Source: Thioclava arctica
GTDB lineage: Bacteria > Pseudomonadota > Alphaproteobacteria > Rhodobacterales > Rhodobacteraceae
Assembly: GCF_040892615.1 (NCBI RefSeq)
Contig: NZ_JBFRYC010000002.1
Location: 372,001 to 436,000, forward strand
DNA: 64,000 nt
Direction of reading: 5' to 3'
The position numbers and the translations under genes are program-made. The first letter of the stretch is position 1, and each line of letters begins with the position of its first letter. This document shows, piece after piece, positions 34,787 to 43,264 of this stretch. The notes beneath the pieces were generated by a model. It did not search any database, had not been told where the DNA came from, and saw only the letters and a program-made list of their open reading frames with translations.

Positions 34787-35806
34787 ATGACCGCCCTAAG
34801 CGAATATGACCGTCTTGAAGCCGTGGGGCTTTGGCGCGCCGATCCTGAGGCGCAGCGCCGCGAGGTGATTGTATCGCTGGGCGATGCAAGCCTCGTGATT
34901 TCTGAAACCAAGGCGGGCGCGGCCCTGGCCCATTGGTCACTGCCCGCGATGATCCGGCGCAACCCGGGCGCGCACCCTGCGATTTACGCGCCATCTGAGG
35001 AGCCGGGCGAAAGCTTGGAGCTTGAAGATGAGGTGATGATCGCCGCGATCGAAAAGGTCCATGTGATCATCGAGTCCCATCGCCCCCATCCGGGCCGTTT
35101 GCGCTCATTCCTGATCGGCGGCGTTGTGCTGTGCGTTGGCGCAGCGGCGCTGTTCTGGCTGCCCGGCGCGCTGGTCGATCATGCCGCGCGCATCACCCCA
35201 ATGGCCAAGCGGATCGAGATCGGGCGCAAACTTTTGGCGGAGCTCTCCACGATGACGGGCCAGCCCTGCGCGAGCCCACCCGGCGAACAGGCCCTCGCTG
35301 TCCTGTCCAAGCGCCTGCCCGGCCATGACACAATCGTCGTGCTGCCCGAGGCATTAAAGGGCGCGCGGTTACTACCCGGCAAGCTGGCCGTGATCGGGCG
35401 CAATACCATCGAGGGCCCCGACACCCCCGAGGTCGTTGCTGGCTATCTGATCTCGACAGAAGACGGGGCTGCCGGGCAATCGCCGCTCAAACAGATGCTG
35501 GGCGCGCTGGGACCGGCGGCGGCGTTGCGCCTGCTGACCACGGGCAATCTGCCCGATAGCGGCATCACCTCTTACGCTGAACAATTGCTGCGCGAGCAAC
35601 CGATGCCGCCTGCCACCGACGGCTTGTTGCGCGCCTTTCGTACGGCCGGAGTTAGCTCTACCCCGTATGCCTACGCGCTTGATCCGACAGGAGAAACCGT
35701 TCTGGGCCTGATCGAGGCTGACCCGTTCAAGGGGGAGCCCTCACCGCGTCCCGTTCTGCCTGATGCACAATGGGTCGCGTTGCAAGACATCTGCACGGGG
35801 CGCTAA
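34787..35806 (+). CDS. Membrane protein resembling an inactive M48-like peptidase
   Basis: A 339-residue protein. The first 100 residues are soluble (N-terminal YDRLEAVGLWRADPEAQRREV), one membrane segment lies at about 107-126, and the rest is a soluble domain. That domain follows the order of M48 zinc peptidases: a LPGKLAVIGRNTIEG strand like the IVVTRGLL block, then PEVVAGYLISTED where HExxH is expected (YLIST at 220-224), a later LLTTGNLPD, and SYAEQ at 262-266 where ExxAD would be. All metal ligands appear lost. This reading is an inference from pattern; no family is certain. It has no strong ribosome site. Confidence 0.55.
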   Translation: MTALSEYDRLEAVGLWRADPEAQRREVIVSLGDASLVISETKAGAALAHWSLPAMIRRNPGAHPAIYAPSEEPGESLELEDEVMIAAIEKVHVIIESHRPHPGRLRSFLIGGVVLCVGAAALFWLPGALVDHAARITPMAKRIEIGRKLLAELSTMTGQPCASPPGEQALAVLSKRLPGHDTIVVLPEALKGARLLPGKLAVIGRNTIEGPDTPEVVAGYLISTEDGAAGQSPLKQMLGALGPAAALRLLTTGNLPDSGITSYAEQLLREQPMPPATDGLLRAFRTAGVSSTPYAYALDPTGETVLGLIEADPFKGEPSPRPVLPDAQWVALQDICTGR

Positions 35807-35830
35807 CCCACGCATCCCGGTTACAAAAAA

Positions 35831-35850
35831 GGCGGCCCGCTTGGACCGCC
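35831..35850. terminator. Bidirectional terminator
   Basis: GGCGG / CCGCC outer stem and CC / GG inner pairs around a GCTT loop. It is flanked by AAAAAA on one side and GTTTT on the other, so it can serve both the M48-like gene and the convergent SPOR-domain gene. Confidence 0.75.
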
Positions 35851-35876
35851 GTTTTCATTTGTGTTGATGCCTGAGC

Positions 35877-36920
35877 CTAGCGCAGCAGCGCATCCCGAAA
35901 CCCAGCGCTGCGCGCCGAGTTTAGTGCGTTTTGCAGGGCAGAGGGCGCGCTGAAGGGGCCTGCGTAAACCACCGTCAAACGGCCCGCACGCCCTGTCGCC
36001 ACCGGAAGCCCAAGCGCGCGCAGCCGTGCCTTTGCAGCCGCAGCATTGCTGGGCACGCCAAAGCTGCCCACCTGCACGAACCGCTTGCCAGACCCTGCCG
36101 GCTGGCGCGTCGCGCTGGACGCGGGGGCCACCGTTTCCGCGGACATCCGCGCGCTGGCCACGGGCACATAGATCACCCGCTGCTGGGGCACGGCAACCAT
36201 GCCCATCGGCGTCTTGGTATTCCAACGCTGCGCCATTTGCGCATCGCCCGACTGCGTGCGCGGCCCGCGATATGGGTTCAGACGCCCGTCTTCGAATGCG
36301 GGTTTCCAGCCACCCGGAGGTTCAGGCGAGGTCGTCACGACAGGCGCCACGCCCCCGACGCTGACCTCACGCGGGATTTTTTGCACCACAGGTTGCACCA
36401 TGGCGACCTGTATACGCGTCGCACGCGTTTGCCCCCGAGCCGAGGCGGGTTGCGCCACCGCGCGCGGGGCTAGCGTCTTCACCGGGGAATAGGGCGGGTT
36501 TGGCGAGCGCGCCTCGGGCACCATATTCGAGGCAATCGTAGCTATCGGTGCCTTCACGGAGCGCCGACTGACCGTATTGCTGCGCATCACGGGCGCCGCC
36601 ATTTTCGGCGCCGGGGCTGCTTTTGCAATCACGGTTTTGGGGGCTACAACCTTCGCAGGGGCCGCAACAGCGACCTTTTCGGCAGGCAAGCTGGGTTTAA
36701 AGCCGCAAATCGCCGTGCGATCGCGGTTGATCCGCGGCACCCACTTAGTGGCATCGCCATAGCCCGCGCGCACGAATACGCAGCCCGCGCTATCGACATA
36801 TTGACGCCCTTTGAACGAAGCGGGTGGCGTTTCTTCGGGCGCATAGCTTTGCGCCATTGCCCCGCTTGCGCCCATCACCGCCCCAAAAAGCGCAGCCGTC
36901 AAAACCCCACCAAACCGCAT
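35877..36920 (-). CDS. SPOR-domain protein, exported
   Basis: A 347-residue envelope protein. The signal peptide (MRFGGVLTAALFGAVMGASGAMAQ) is followed by a Cys-containing segment (QYVDSAGCVFVRAGYGD), a long Pro/Ala/Val-rich linker, and a C-terminal SPOR domain (about 272-347, FVQVGSFGVPSNAAAAKARLRALG) that binds denuded peptidoglycan at septa. The start at 36920 has GGGGG 5 bases upstream; another Met 12 bases earlier is possible. Probable role in cell division or wall remodelling. Confidence 0.85.
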   Translation of the reverse strand: MRFGGVLTAALFGAVMGASGAMAQSYAPEETPPASFKGRQYVDSAGCVFVRAGYGDATKWVPRINRDRTAICGFKPSLPAEKVAVAAPAKVVAPKTVIAKAAPAPKMAAPVMRSNTVSRRSVKAPIATIASNMVPEARSPNPPYSPVKTLAPRAVAQPASARGQTRATRIQVAMVQPVVQKIPREVSVGGVAPVVTTSPEPPGGWKPAFEDGRLNPYRGPRTQSGDAQMAQRWNTKTPMGMVAVPQQRVIYVPVASARMSAETVAPASSATRQPAGSGKRFVQVGSFGVPSNAAAAKARLRALGLPVATGRAGRLTVVYAGPFSAPSALQNALNSARSAGFRDALLR

Positions 36921-36987
36921 GCATGCCCCCATGTCTAATAAGGCTGGAGGATGGCGGAGTCTTGACGGTGAGTAAAGGAAAAATGGC

Positions 36988-37620
36988 TTATTTTGTGCCA
37001 AACATCCGGTCACCCGCATCCCCTAGACCGGGCACGATATAGGCCTGATCATTCAGCTTTTCGTCAAGCGAGGCGGTGACGATCGGCACATCGGGGTGGG
37101 CCTCACGCATCCGCGCAACACCTTCGGGGGCGGCCAGCAGGCACAGGAAGCGGATATTCTTGGCCCCCTTCGCCTTGATCAGATCAATCGCCGCGACAGA
37201 GCTATTGCCCGTCGCCAGCATCGGATCGACCACAATCGTCAGGCGGTTTTCCAACTCATTGGGCAGCTTGCAGTAATATTCGACCGGTTGCAGCGTCTCG
37301 GGGTCGCGATACAGCCCGACAAAGCCCACCCGCGCCGCCGGGATCAGCTCCAGCACACCATCGAGCAACCCGTTACCTGCGCGCAAGATCGACACCAGCG
37401 CCAACTTTTTGCCCTCAAGAATGGGGGCCTCCATTTCGCACAAAGGCGTCTGGATCGTGCGGGTCGTCATCTCCAGCTCGCGGGTGATCTCATAGGCCAG
37501 CAGCAGGCTGATTTCGCGCAGCAATTGGCGAAAGGAATTGGTCGAAGTATCCTTGTCGCGCATCAAGGTCAGCTTGTGTTGCACTAGCGGGTGGTTCACC
37601 ACGGTCAGATGATCAGTCAT
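36988..37620 (-). CDS. upp: Uracil phosphoribosyltransferase
   Basis: Makes UMP from uracil and PRPP. The 210-residue protein begins HLTVVNHPLVQHKLTLMRDK. It has the PRPP-binding motif VVDPMLATGNS, LVSILRAGNG, GFVGLYRDPET and the uracil-binding YIVPGLGDAGDRMFGT end. Last gene of the cdd-deoA-deoB-upp salvage operon; its ATG overlaps the deoB stop by 4 bases. Confidence 0.97.
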   Translation of the reverse strand: MTDHLTVVNHPLVQHKLTLMRDKDTSTNSFRQLLREISLLLAYEITRELEMTTRTIQTPLCEMEAPILEGKKLALVSILRAGNGLLDGVLELIPAARVGFVGLYRDPETLQPVEYYCKLPNELENRLTIVVDPMLATGNSSVAAIDLIKAKGAKNIRFLCLLAAPEGVARMREAHPDVPIVTASLDEKLNDQAYIVPGLGDAGDRMFGTK

Positions 37621-38849
37621 GTCTTGTCCCTCACGAAAAACGATTTGCCCGGACCTTGAGCCGGGATGTTGAGATGATCCGCGATCGACGCGGCGATATC
37701 GGTGAAAGCGATCTGGCCAATGCCGCGCGCGTCCTGCCCGGGCGCGCAAGCCAGAACCGGGACGCGTTCACGGGTGTGATCGTTGCCAGTCCAGGTCGGG
37801 TCATTGCCATGATCGGCGGTAAAGATCGCCAGATCGCCGGGGCGTAGCCGCGCCATGAACGCGTCTGCCACACCATCGAACCACTCCAGCGCGCGCGCAT
37901 AGCCCGCCACGTCACGGCGATGGCCGAAAAGGCTGTCGAATTCAACGAAATTGGCGAAGGTCAGGCTGCCCTCTTCGGCCGTTTCGGCCAAGGTAATCAG
38001 GTGCTTGGCCAGATCGGCATCGCCCTTGCCCTTGTGCAGGTGGGTGACGCCGCGATGGCTGAAAATATCGCCGATCTTGCCAATCGCATGGGTCACCCGG
38101 CCCGCGTCATAAGCCCAGTCCAGCAGCGTCGGCGCAGGCGCAGCCATGGCAAAATCGCGCCGGTTCGGCGTGCGCGTGAACACACCGTTTTCGCCGATAA
38201 AGGGGCGCGCGATTACGCGGCCCACCTTCATACCATGCAGCGTCGGCGCTAGCCCCTCGCACAGCGCCAGAAGCCGGTCGAGACCGAAATGCTCTTCATG
38301 GGCGGCGATCTGAAACACGCTATCGGCCGAGGTGTAGCAGATCGGCCAGCCCGTGCGGATATGTTCGTCACCGAGTTCTTCGATGATATTGGTGCCCGAG
38401 GCGTGGCAATTGCCCAAGACCCCCTTGGTTCCCGCAATCTCGCAGGCCTTGGCCACCAATTCGGGCGGAAAGCTGTTGGTCTTGTCAGGGAAATAATGCC
38501 AGTCCCATGGCACTGGAACGCCCGCCATTTCCCAATGCCCCGAGGGCGTATCCTTGCCCGACGAGACCTCGGTTGCCGCGCCCCAAAGCCCCTGCGGCGC
38601 AGCATCCAGACCGGGTGCCGCCACGCCAGATGCCAGCGTGATCGCAGCCCCCAGGCCCAGCGCATCCAGATGAGGCAGCTTCAGCGCCCCTTCTCGGCCC
38701 TGATCGGCGCGGCCCTGCGCGCAGGCCTGCGCGATGTGGCCCACGGTATTGGCACCGGTATCGGGCGTGCCGTCATTGAAAAATCGATCCGCATCGGGTG
38801 CGCCGCCAATGCCGACGCTGTCCATGACGATCAAAAACGCCCGGCTCAT
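37617..38849 (-). CDS. deoB: Phosphopentomutase
   Basis: Interconverts (deoxy)ribose 1- and 5-phosphates in nucleoside breakdown. The 410-residue alkaline-phosphatase-fold enzyme shows the metal/nucleophile region VMDSVGIGGAPDAD with DTGANT, SGKDTPSGHWE, and the metal ligands in ADHGNDPTWTGNDHTRE. It overlaps deoA by 4 bases and upp by 4 bases. Confidence 0.97.
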   Translation of the reverse strand: MSRAFLIVMDSVGIGGAPDADRFFNDGTPDTGANTVGHIAQACAQGRADQGREGALKLPHLDALGLGAAITLASGVAAPGLDAAPQGLWGAATEVSSGKDTPSGHWEMAGVPVPWDWHYFPDKTNSFPPELVAKACEIAGTKGVLGNCHASGTNIIEELGDEHIRTGWPICYTSADSVFQIAAHEEHFGLDRLLALCEGLAPTLHGMKVGRVIARPFIGENGVFTRTPNRRDFAMAAPAPTLLDWAYDAGRVTHAIGKIGDIFSHRGVTHLHKGKGDADLAKHLITLAETAEEGSLTFANFVEFDSLFGHRRDVAGYARALEWFDGVADAFMARLRPGDLAIFTADHGNDPTWTGNDHTRERVPVLACAPGQDARGIGQIAFTDIAASIADHLNIPAQGPGKSFFVRDKT

Positions 38850-40156
38850 GCCCCGATCCTTTCGTGAATTAGCGGAGGCTCTTCTGGGGGCTCGTCGCTG
38901 AAGTGATAGGCGGCGCGCAGGGCGGCTTCGGCGGCATCGGCATGCGCAGCGTCGCTGGCATGGATCAGCATCAGCGGATCGCCCTTCCCCATCGCCTCGC
39001 CAATCATGCGGATCTCTGACAGCCCCACCGAGGGGTTGATCTTGTCGCCCCCGACCAGCCGTCCGCCGCCCAGATGCACCACTGCCTCGCCCAGCGCGCG
39101 GGTGTCGATGCGCGCGATAAACCCATCCCGCGGCGCGTCCAGCGCGCGCACAACCGGGGCAGAGGGCAACCGGTCGGGGTAGCGCTCCACGAAATCTACG
39201 GGGCCCCCAAGGGCGGCCACCATTTTGCCGAAGATTTCCGCCGCGCGCCCCGTCTCAAGCGCATCGTCGATCCGCTCCGATCCTTCCTCGGCATCTGCCG
39301 CCAAGCCCGCCAGCACCAACGCCTCACCGCCCAGCGCCGCCGTGACATCCCATAACGCGCCGCTGACAGCCGTGCCGGTCAGCGTCTCCATCACCTCGAT
39401 CACCTCAAGCGCATTGCCCGCGCACAGGCCAAGCGGCTGATTCATATCGGTGATCAGCGCAGTGGTCTTGCAGCCCGCGCCATTGGCGGTCTCAACCAGA
39501 CTTTTCGCCAAGGCGCGCGCCTCATCTGCCGTGGCCATGAACGCGCCAGAGCCGACTTTGACATCGAGGATCAGCCCCTCCAGCCCGGCGGCGAGTTTTT
39601 TCGACAGGATAGAGGCAGTGATCAGATCAATGCTTTCGACCGTGCCCGAGATATCGCGAATGCCGTAAAGGCGCTTGTCGGCGGGCGCGATTTCCTCGGT
39701 CGCGCCGACAATAGCGCAGCCGACTTCGCCCACCACTTTGCGCAAAACCTCGATGCCGGGCAGCGCGCGATAGCCGGGGATCGTTTCCATCTTGTCCAAT
39801 GTGCCGCCGGTATGGCCCAGCCCGCGCCCCGAGATCATCGGAACGTAGCAGCCACACGCCGCCAGCGCCGGAGCGAGTAGCAGCGATACGCTATCGCCCA
39901 CTCCGCCGGTCGAATGCTTGTCGATCACCGGGCCGGGCATGTCCCATTGCAGAACTGAACCGCTGTCGCGCATCGCTTGCGTCAGCGCCACGCGGCCGGA
40001 CGACCCGATCCCCTTGAGCAGCACGGCCATCGCAAAGGCCCCCGCCTGCGCATCCGACACCGCACCATCCGCAAGCCCACGCGCGAACCATGCCGCGCCC
40101 TCAGCCGATAGCCCATTCCCATCGCGCACCGCGCGGATGACCGAACGCGCATCCAT
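38846..40156 (-). CDS. deoA: Thymidine phosphorylase
   Basis: Phosphorolysis of thymidine or deoxyuridine. The 436-residue enzyme has the signature SGRGLGHTGGTLDKMETIPGY, the KHSTGGVGD phosphate site and the LIDMNQPLG-type region (ALITDMNQPLG). It starts on the last base of the cdd stop (TGATG) and is followed by deoB with a 4-base overlap. Confidence 0.97.
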   Translation of the reverse strand: MDARSVIRAVRDGNGLSAEGAAWFARGLADGAVSDAQAGAFAMAVLLKGIGSSGRVALTQAMRDSGSVLQWDMPGPVIDKHSTGGVGDSVSLLLAPALAACGCYVPMISGRGLGHTGGTLDKMETIPGYRALPGIEVLRKVVGEVGCAIVGATEEIAPADKRLYGIRDISGTVESIDLITASILSKKLAAGLEGLILDVKVGSGAFMATADEARALAKSLVETANGAGCKTTALITDMNQPLGLCAGNALEVIEVMETLTGTAVSGALWDVTAALGGEALVLAGLAADAEEGSERIDDALETGRAAEIFGKMVAALGGPVDFVERYPDRLPSAPVVRALDAPRDGFIARIDTRALGEAVVHLGGGRLVGGDKINPSVGLSEIRMIGEAMGKGDPLMLIHASDAAHADAAEAALRAAYHFSDEPPEEPPLIHERIGA

Positions 40157-40548
40157 CAGACGTTATCCATATGGCTCATGTCGAAACGCCCCGGCAGCAG
40201 CGCGCCCACCGAGGTATCCAGCCGCTCACCCGCAGTTGTCGCCAGCGTCACCGGCGTGTCATGGCGCGCAAATTCCGCCAGTTTCTGGCGACACCCGCCA
40301 CAGGGCGGCACTGGACTCGGGCAATCGGCAATCACGGCCACTTCGATAATCTCGGTTTCCCCCGCCGCAATCATCGCGGCAATCGCCCCCGCCTCGGCGC
40401 AGGTGCCCTCGGGATAGGCCACATTCTCAACATTGACGCCGCGATAGATCGTGCCCGAGGCGCCGCGCACAGCCGCCCCCACCTTGAATTTGGAATAGGG
40501 GGCATAGGCGTTTTCGCGCACCTGACGCGCGGCATCGAGAAGCGACAT
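40156..40548 (-). CDS. cdd: Cytidine deaminase
   Basis: Converts (deoxy)cytidine to (deoxy)uridine. The 130-residue tetrameric form shows the zinc motifs CAEAGAI (Cys and catalytic Glu) and PCGGCRQKLAEF (two Cys), with SKFKVGAAV near the N-terminus. The start at 40548 follows GGAGACGG. First gene of the pyrimidine salvage operon. Confidence 0.95.
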   Translation of the reverse strand: MSLLDAARQVRENAYAPYSKFKVGAAVRGASGTIYRGVNVENVAYPEGTCAEAGAIAAMIAAGETEIIEVAVIADCPSPVPPCGGCRQKLAEFARHDTPVTLATTAGERLDTSVGALLPGRFDMSHMDNV

Positions 40549-40565
40549 GGCCGTCTCCGGACTGG

Positions 40566-40589
40566 GCTGGACGGGCAAATTTGTCCAGC
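40566..40589. promoter_or_regulatory. Inverted repeat upstream of cdd
   Basis: GCTGGAC and GTCCAGC (7 bp each) with a 10-base spacer, 18 bases before the cdd start. It could be an operator or a leader hairpin for the salvage operon. No regulator gene is nearby. Confidence 0.3.
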
Positions 40590-40755
40590 TGGTTGAGTTT
40601 TGCCGATCCTGCGCCGGGCGCGCGGATGATGCAAGCGGTGACGCCAGATCAGCCCCCGCTCTCGATCAGTTCATGCCCCTAGGTCAGCGAGAGGCTTGCA
40701 TTTGTAGCCCTTGTGCTATCTAGAACGAAAGTATGAATCGCGATCAGACGAGATA

Positions 40756-40769
40756 GTTTAGCACTAAAC
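40756..40769. promoter_or_regulatory. Inverted repeat upstream of malic enzyme gene
   Basis: GTTTAG-CA-CTAAAC, a perfect 14-bp palindrome 18 bases before the maeB start. Its compactness suggests a protein-binding site rather than an RNA hairpin. Binding protein unknown. Confidence 0.3.
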
Positions 40770-40787
40770 CAGTTCCGGGAGAGGCAC

Positions 40788-43064
40788 ATGGAAGAGGTTC
40801 GTCAGGACAATCACCGGCAATCGGCATTGGACTATCACGCCTATCCAAAGCCCGGCAAACTGGAGATTCGCGCCACCAAGCCGCTGGCCAATGGCCGCGA
40901 TTTGGCGCGCGCCTATTCACCCGGCGTGGCCGAGGCCAGCCTTGAGATAAAGGCCAACCCCGACACCGCACGCGACTACACCGCGCGGGGCAATCTGGTC
41001 GGCGTCGTAACCAATGGCACCGCCGTGCTGGGGCTGGGCAATATCGGCGCGCTTGCCGCCAAACCGGTGATGGAAGGCAAGGCGGTTCTGTTCAAGAAAT
41101 TCGCCGATATCGACGCGTTCGATATCGAACTGAACGAAAGCGACCCCGAGAAACTGGCCGAGATCGTCTGCGCTCTAGAGCCGACCTTTGGCGCGATCAA
41201 TCTTGAAGACATCAAGGCGCCTGAATGCTTCATCGTTGAGAAAATCTGTCGTGAGCGGATGAATATCCCGGTCTTTCATGACGATCAGCACGGCACCGCG
41301 ATTGTCGTGGGGGCGGCTGCCACCAATGCGCTTCATCTGAGCCACAAGAAATTCGAAGACATCAAGATTGTGTCCACCGGCGGCGGGGCGGCGGGGATTG
41401 CCTGCCTTAACATGCTGCTCAAGCTTGGCGTGAAGCGTGAAAATGTGTGGCTGTGCGACATTGCCGGGCTGGTTTACAAGGGCCGAGAGGCCGAGATGAC
41501 GCCGCAAAAGGCCAATTATGCACAAGACAGCGATCTGCGCAGCTTGGACGACGTTATCGACGGAGCGGATATGTTCCTTGGGCTCTCTGGCCCCGGCGTT
41601 CTGACGCCCGAAATGGTCGCCAAGATGGCCGATAAGCCGATCATTTTTGCGCTGGCCAACCCGACCCCAGAAATCCTGCCCGATCTGGCGCGCGCGGTCG
41701 CGCCTGGTGCAATCATCGCCACGGGGCGCAGCGATTTCCCCAATCAAGTCAATAACGTGCTATGTTTCCCCTTCATCTTTCGCGGCGCGCTGGATGTGGG
41801 GGCCACCACGATCAACGACGAGATGCAGATCGCCTGTATCGAAGGCATCGCCAAGCTCGCGCGTCAGACCACCAGCGCCGAGGCCGCCGCCGCCTATCGC
41901 GGCGAAAAGCTGACCTTTGGCACCGAATATCTGATCCCGAAACCGTTTGATCCGCGTTTGATGGGCGTCGTAGCCAGCGCCGTGGCCAAGGCCGCGATGG
42001 AGACCGGAGTGGCGACCCGTCCGCTGGAAGATCCCGCGGCTTATAAGCTCAAACTTGATGGTTCGGTGTTCAAATCGGCGCTGCTGATGCGCCCGGTCTT
42101 CGAGGCTGCCGCCACCGCCTCGCGCCGCATCGTGTTCGCCGAGGGCGAGGATGAACGCGTGCTGCGCGCCGCCAATGCGATGATCGAGGAAACCACCGAT
42201 ACGCCGATTCTGATCGGGCGCCCCGAGGTGATCGAGATGCGCTGCGAGCGCGCCGGTCTGCCGCTGCGCCTGTCAGATCTGGAAATCGTGAACCCGCAAG
42301 ACGACCCGCGCTATCGCGATTACTGGGGCACCTATCACGAGCTGATGGCGCGCCGTGGCATCACGCCTGATCTGGCGCGCGCGATCATGCGCACCAACAC
42401 CACCGCGATTGCCGCCATCATGGTGCATCGCGAAGAGGCGGATTCCATGATCTGCGGCACCTTCGGGCAGTATTTGTGGCACCTGAAATATGTTCGCGAG
42501 ATTCTTGCGCGCGGCAAGTTGCGTCCCGTTGGCGCGTTGTCCCTGATGATCCTTGAGGATGAACCGCTGTTCGTCGCGGACACGCAGGTGCATCACACTC
42601 CGACCGCCGAGCAGCTTGTAGAAACCGTGATCGGGGCGGCGCGTCATGTTTGTCGCTTTGGGTTGCGACCCAAAATCGCACTATGCTCGCATAGTCAGTT
42701 CGGCAATCTCGACACCGATAGCGGCGAGCGGATGCGCGAGGCGATGAACCTGCTGTTGCTGCGCGAGGTCGATTTCGATTTCGAGGGCGAGATGCATGTC
42801 GATGCCGCCCTCGACTCCGAAACGCGCGCCCGCCTGATGCCCGAGAGCCGCTTTGAGGGGCCCGCCAATGTACTGGTCTTCGCCAATACCGATGCGGCCT
42901 CGGGGGTGCGCAACATCCTCAAGATGAAGGCTGGCGGGCTGGAAGTCGGGCCGATCCTGATGGGGATGGGCAACAAGGTGCATATCGTGACGCCCTCGAT
43001 CACCTCGCGCGGCTTGCTCAATATGTCCGCGATCGCGGGCACTCCGGTTTCGCATTACAGCTGA
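40788..43064 (+). CDS. maeB: NADP-dependent malic enzyme (MaeB type)
   Basis: Oxidative decarboxylation of malate to pyruvate with NADPH formation. The 758-residue protein has a malic-enzyme domain (about 1-430; YSPGVAEA, GNLVGVVTNGTAVLGLGNIG, PVFHDDQHGTAIV, VSTGGGAAGIACL) fused to a phosphotransacetylase-like domain (about 440-758; VFAEGEDERVLRAA). In this family the second domain is regulatory and catalytically inactive. GGGAGAGG precedes the start. It supplies pyruvate and NADPH during growth on acetate, fatty acids or propionate, consistent with the neighbouring prpE. Confidence 0.95.
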   Translation: MEEVRQDNHRQSALDYHAYPKPGKLEIRATKPLANGRDLARAYSPGVAEASLEIKANPDTARDYTARGNLVGVVTNGTAVLGLGNIGALAAKPVMEGKAVLFKKFADIDAFDIELNESDPEKLAEIVCALEPTFGAINLEDIKAPECFIVEKICRERMNIPVFHDDQHGTAIVVGAAATNALHLSHKKFEDIKIVSTGGGAAGIACLNMLLKLGVKRENVWLCDIAGLVYKGREAEMTPQKANYAQDSDLRSLDDVIDGADMFLGLSGPGVLTPEMVAKMADKPIIFALANPTPEILPDLARAVAPGAIIATGRSDFPNQVNNVLCFPFIFRGALDVGATTINDEMQIACIEGIAKLARQTTSAEAAAAYRGEKLTFGTEYLIPKPFDPRLMGVVASAVAKAAMETGVATRPLEDPAAYKLKLDGSVFKSALLMRPVFEAAATASRRIVFAEGEDERVLRAANAMIEETTDTPILIGRPEVIEMRCERAGLPLRLSDLEIVNPQDDPRYRDYWGTYHELMARRGITPDLARAIMRTNTTAIAAIMVHREEADSMICGTFGQYLWHLKYVREILARGKLRPVGALSLMILEDEPLFVADTQVHHTPTAEQLVETVIGAARHVCRFGLRPKIALCSHSQFGNLDTDSGERMREAMNLLLLREVDFDFEGEMHVDAALDSETRARLMPESRFEGPANVLVFANTDAASGVRNILKMKAGGLEVGPILMGMGNKVHIVTPSITSRGLLNMSAIAGTPVSHYS

Positions 43065-43076
43065 GTCGCGCGCGGG

Positions 43077-43166
43077 TTTGCAAAGCCCGCCCGCCCGTCG
43101 CAAAGCATGAACAATCCCGCAGAGTTTGCAAAACTTTGCGGGGCCATTTCCGCAGATTCTGCAAAA
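43077..43166. promoter_or_regulatory. ScfR/PccR-like TTTGCAAA operator cluster upstream of prpE
   Basis: TTTGCAAA occurs at 43077-43084 and 43125-43132, with related pieces TCGCAAAG (43099) and TCTGCAAAA (43158). The second copy is the centre of a 27-bp dyad (43116-43142; CCCGCAGAGTTT and AAACTTTGCGGG, 11 of 12 positions pair). These are the sequences recognised by short-chain acyl-CoA regulators such as PccR in Rhodobacter and RamB. No such regulator gene is in the window, so the binding is inferred. Confidence 0.55.
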
Positions 43167-43264
43167 TCCCTCCCCCATCCCTGCAATGTGCGCGGTAACA
43201 TTCTTGCGCCAATGCCCCCTGCGGCTTAACACAATCTTCATATTCCTGAGGAGGAGGCATTCGC

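Noticed and set aside
43116..43142. Dyad read as a maeB terminator
   Set aside because: It has no T-run and contains the exact TTTGCAAA operator core, so an operator is the better reading.
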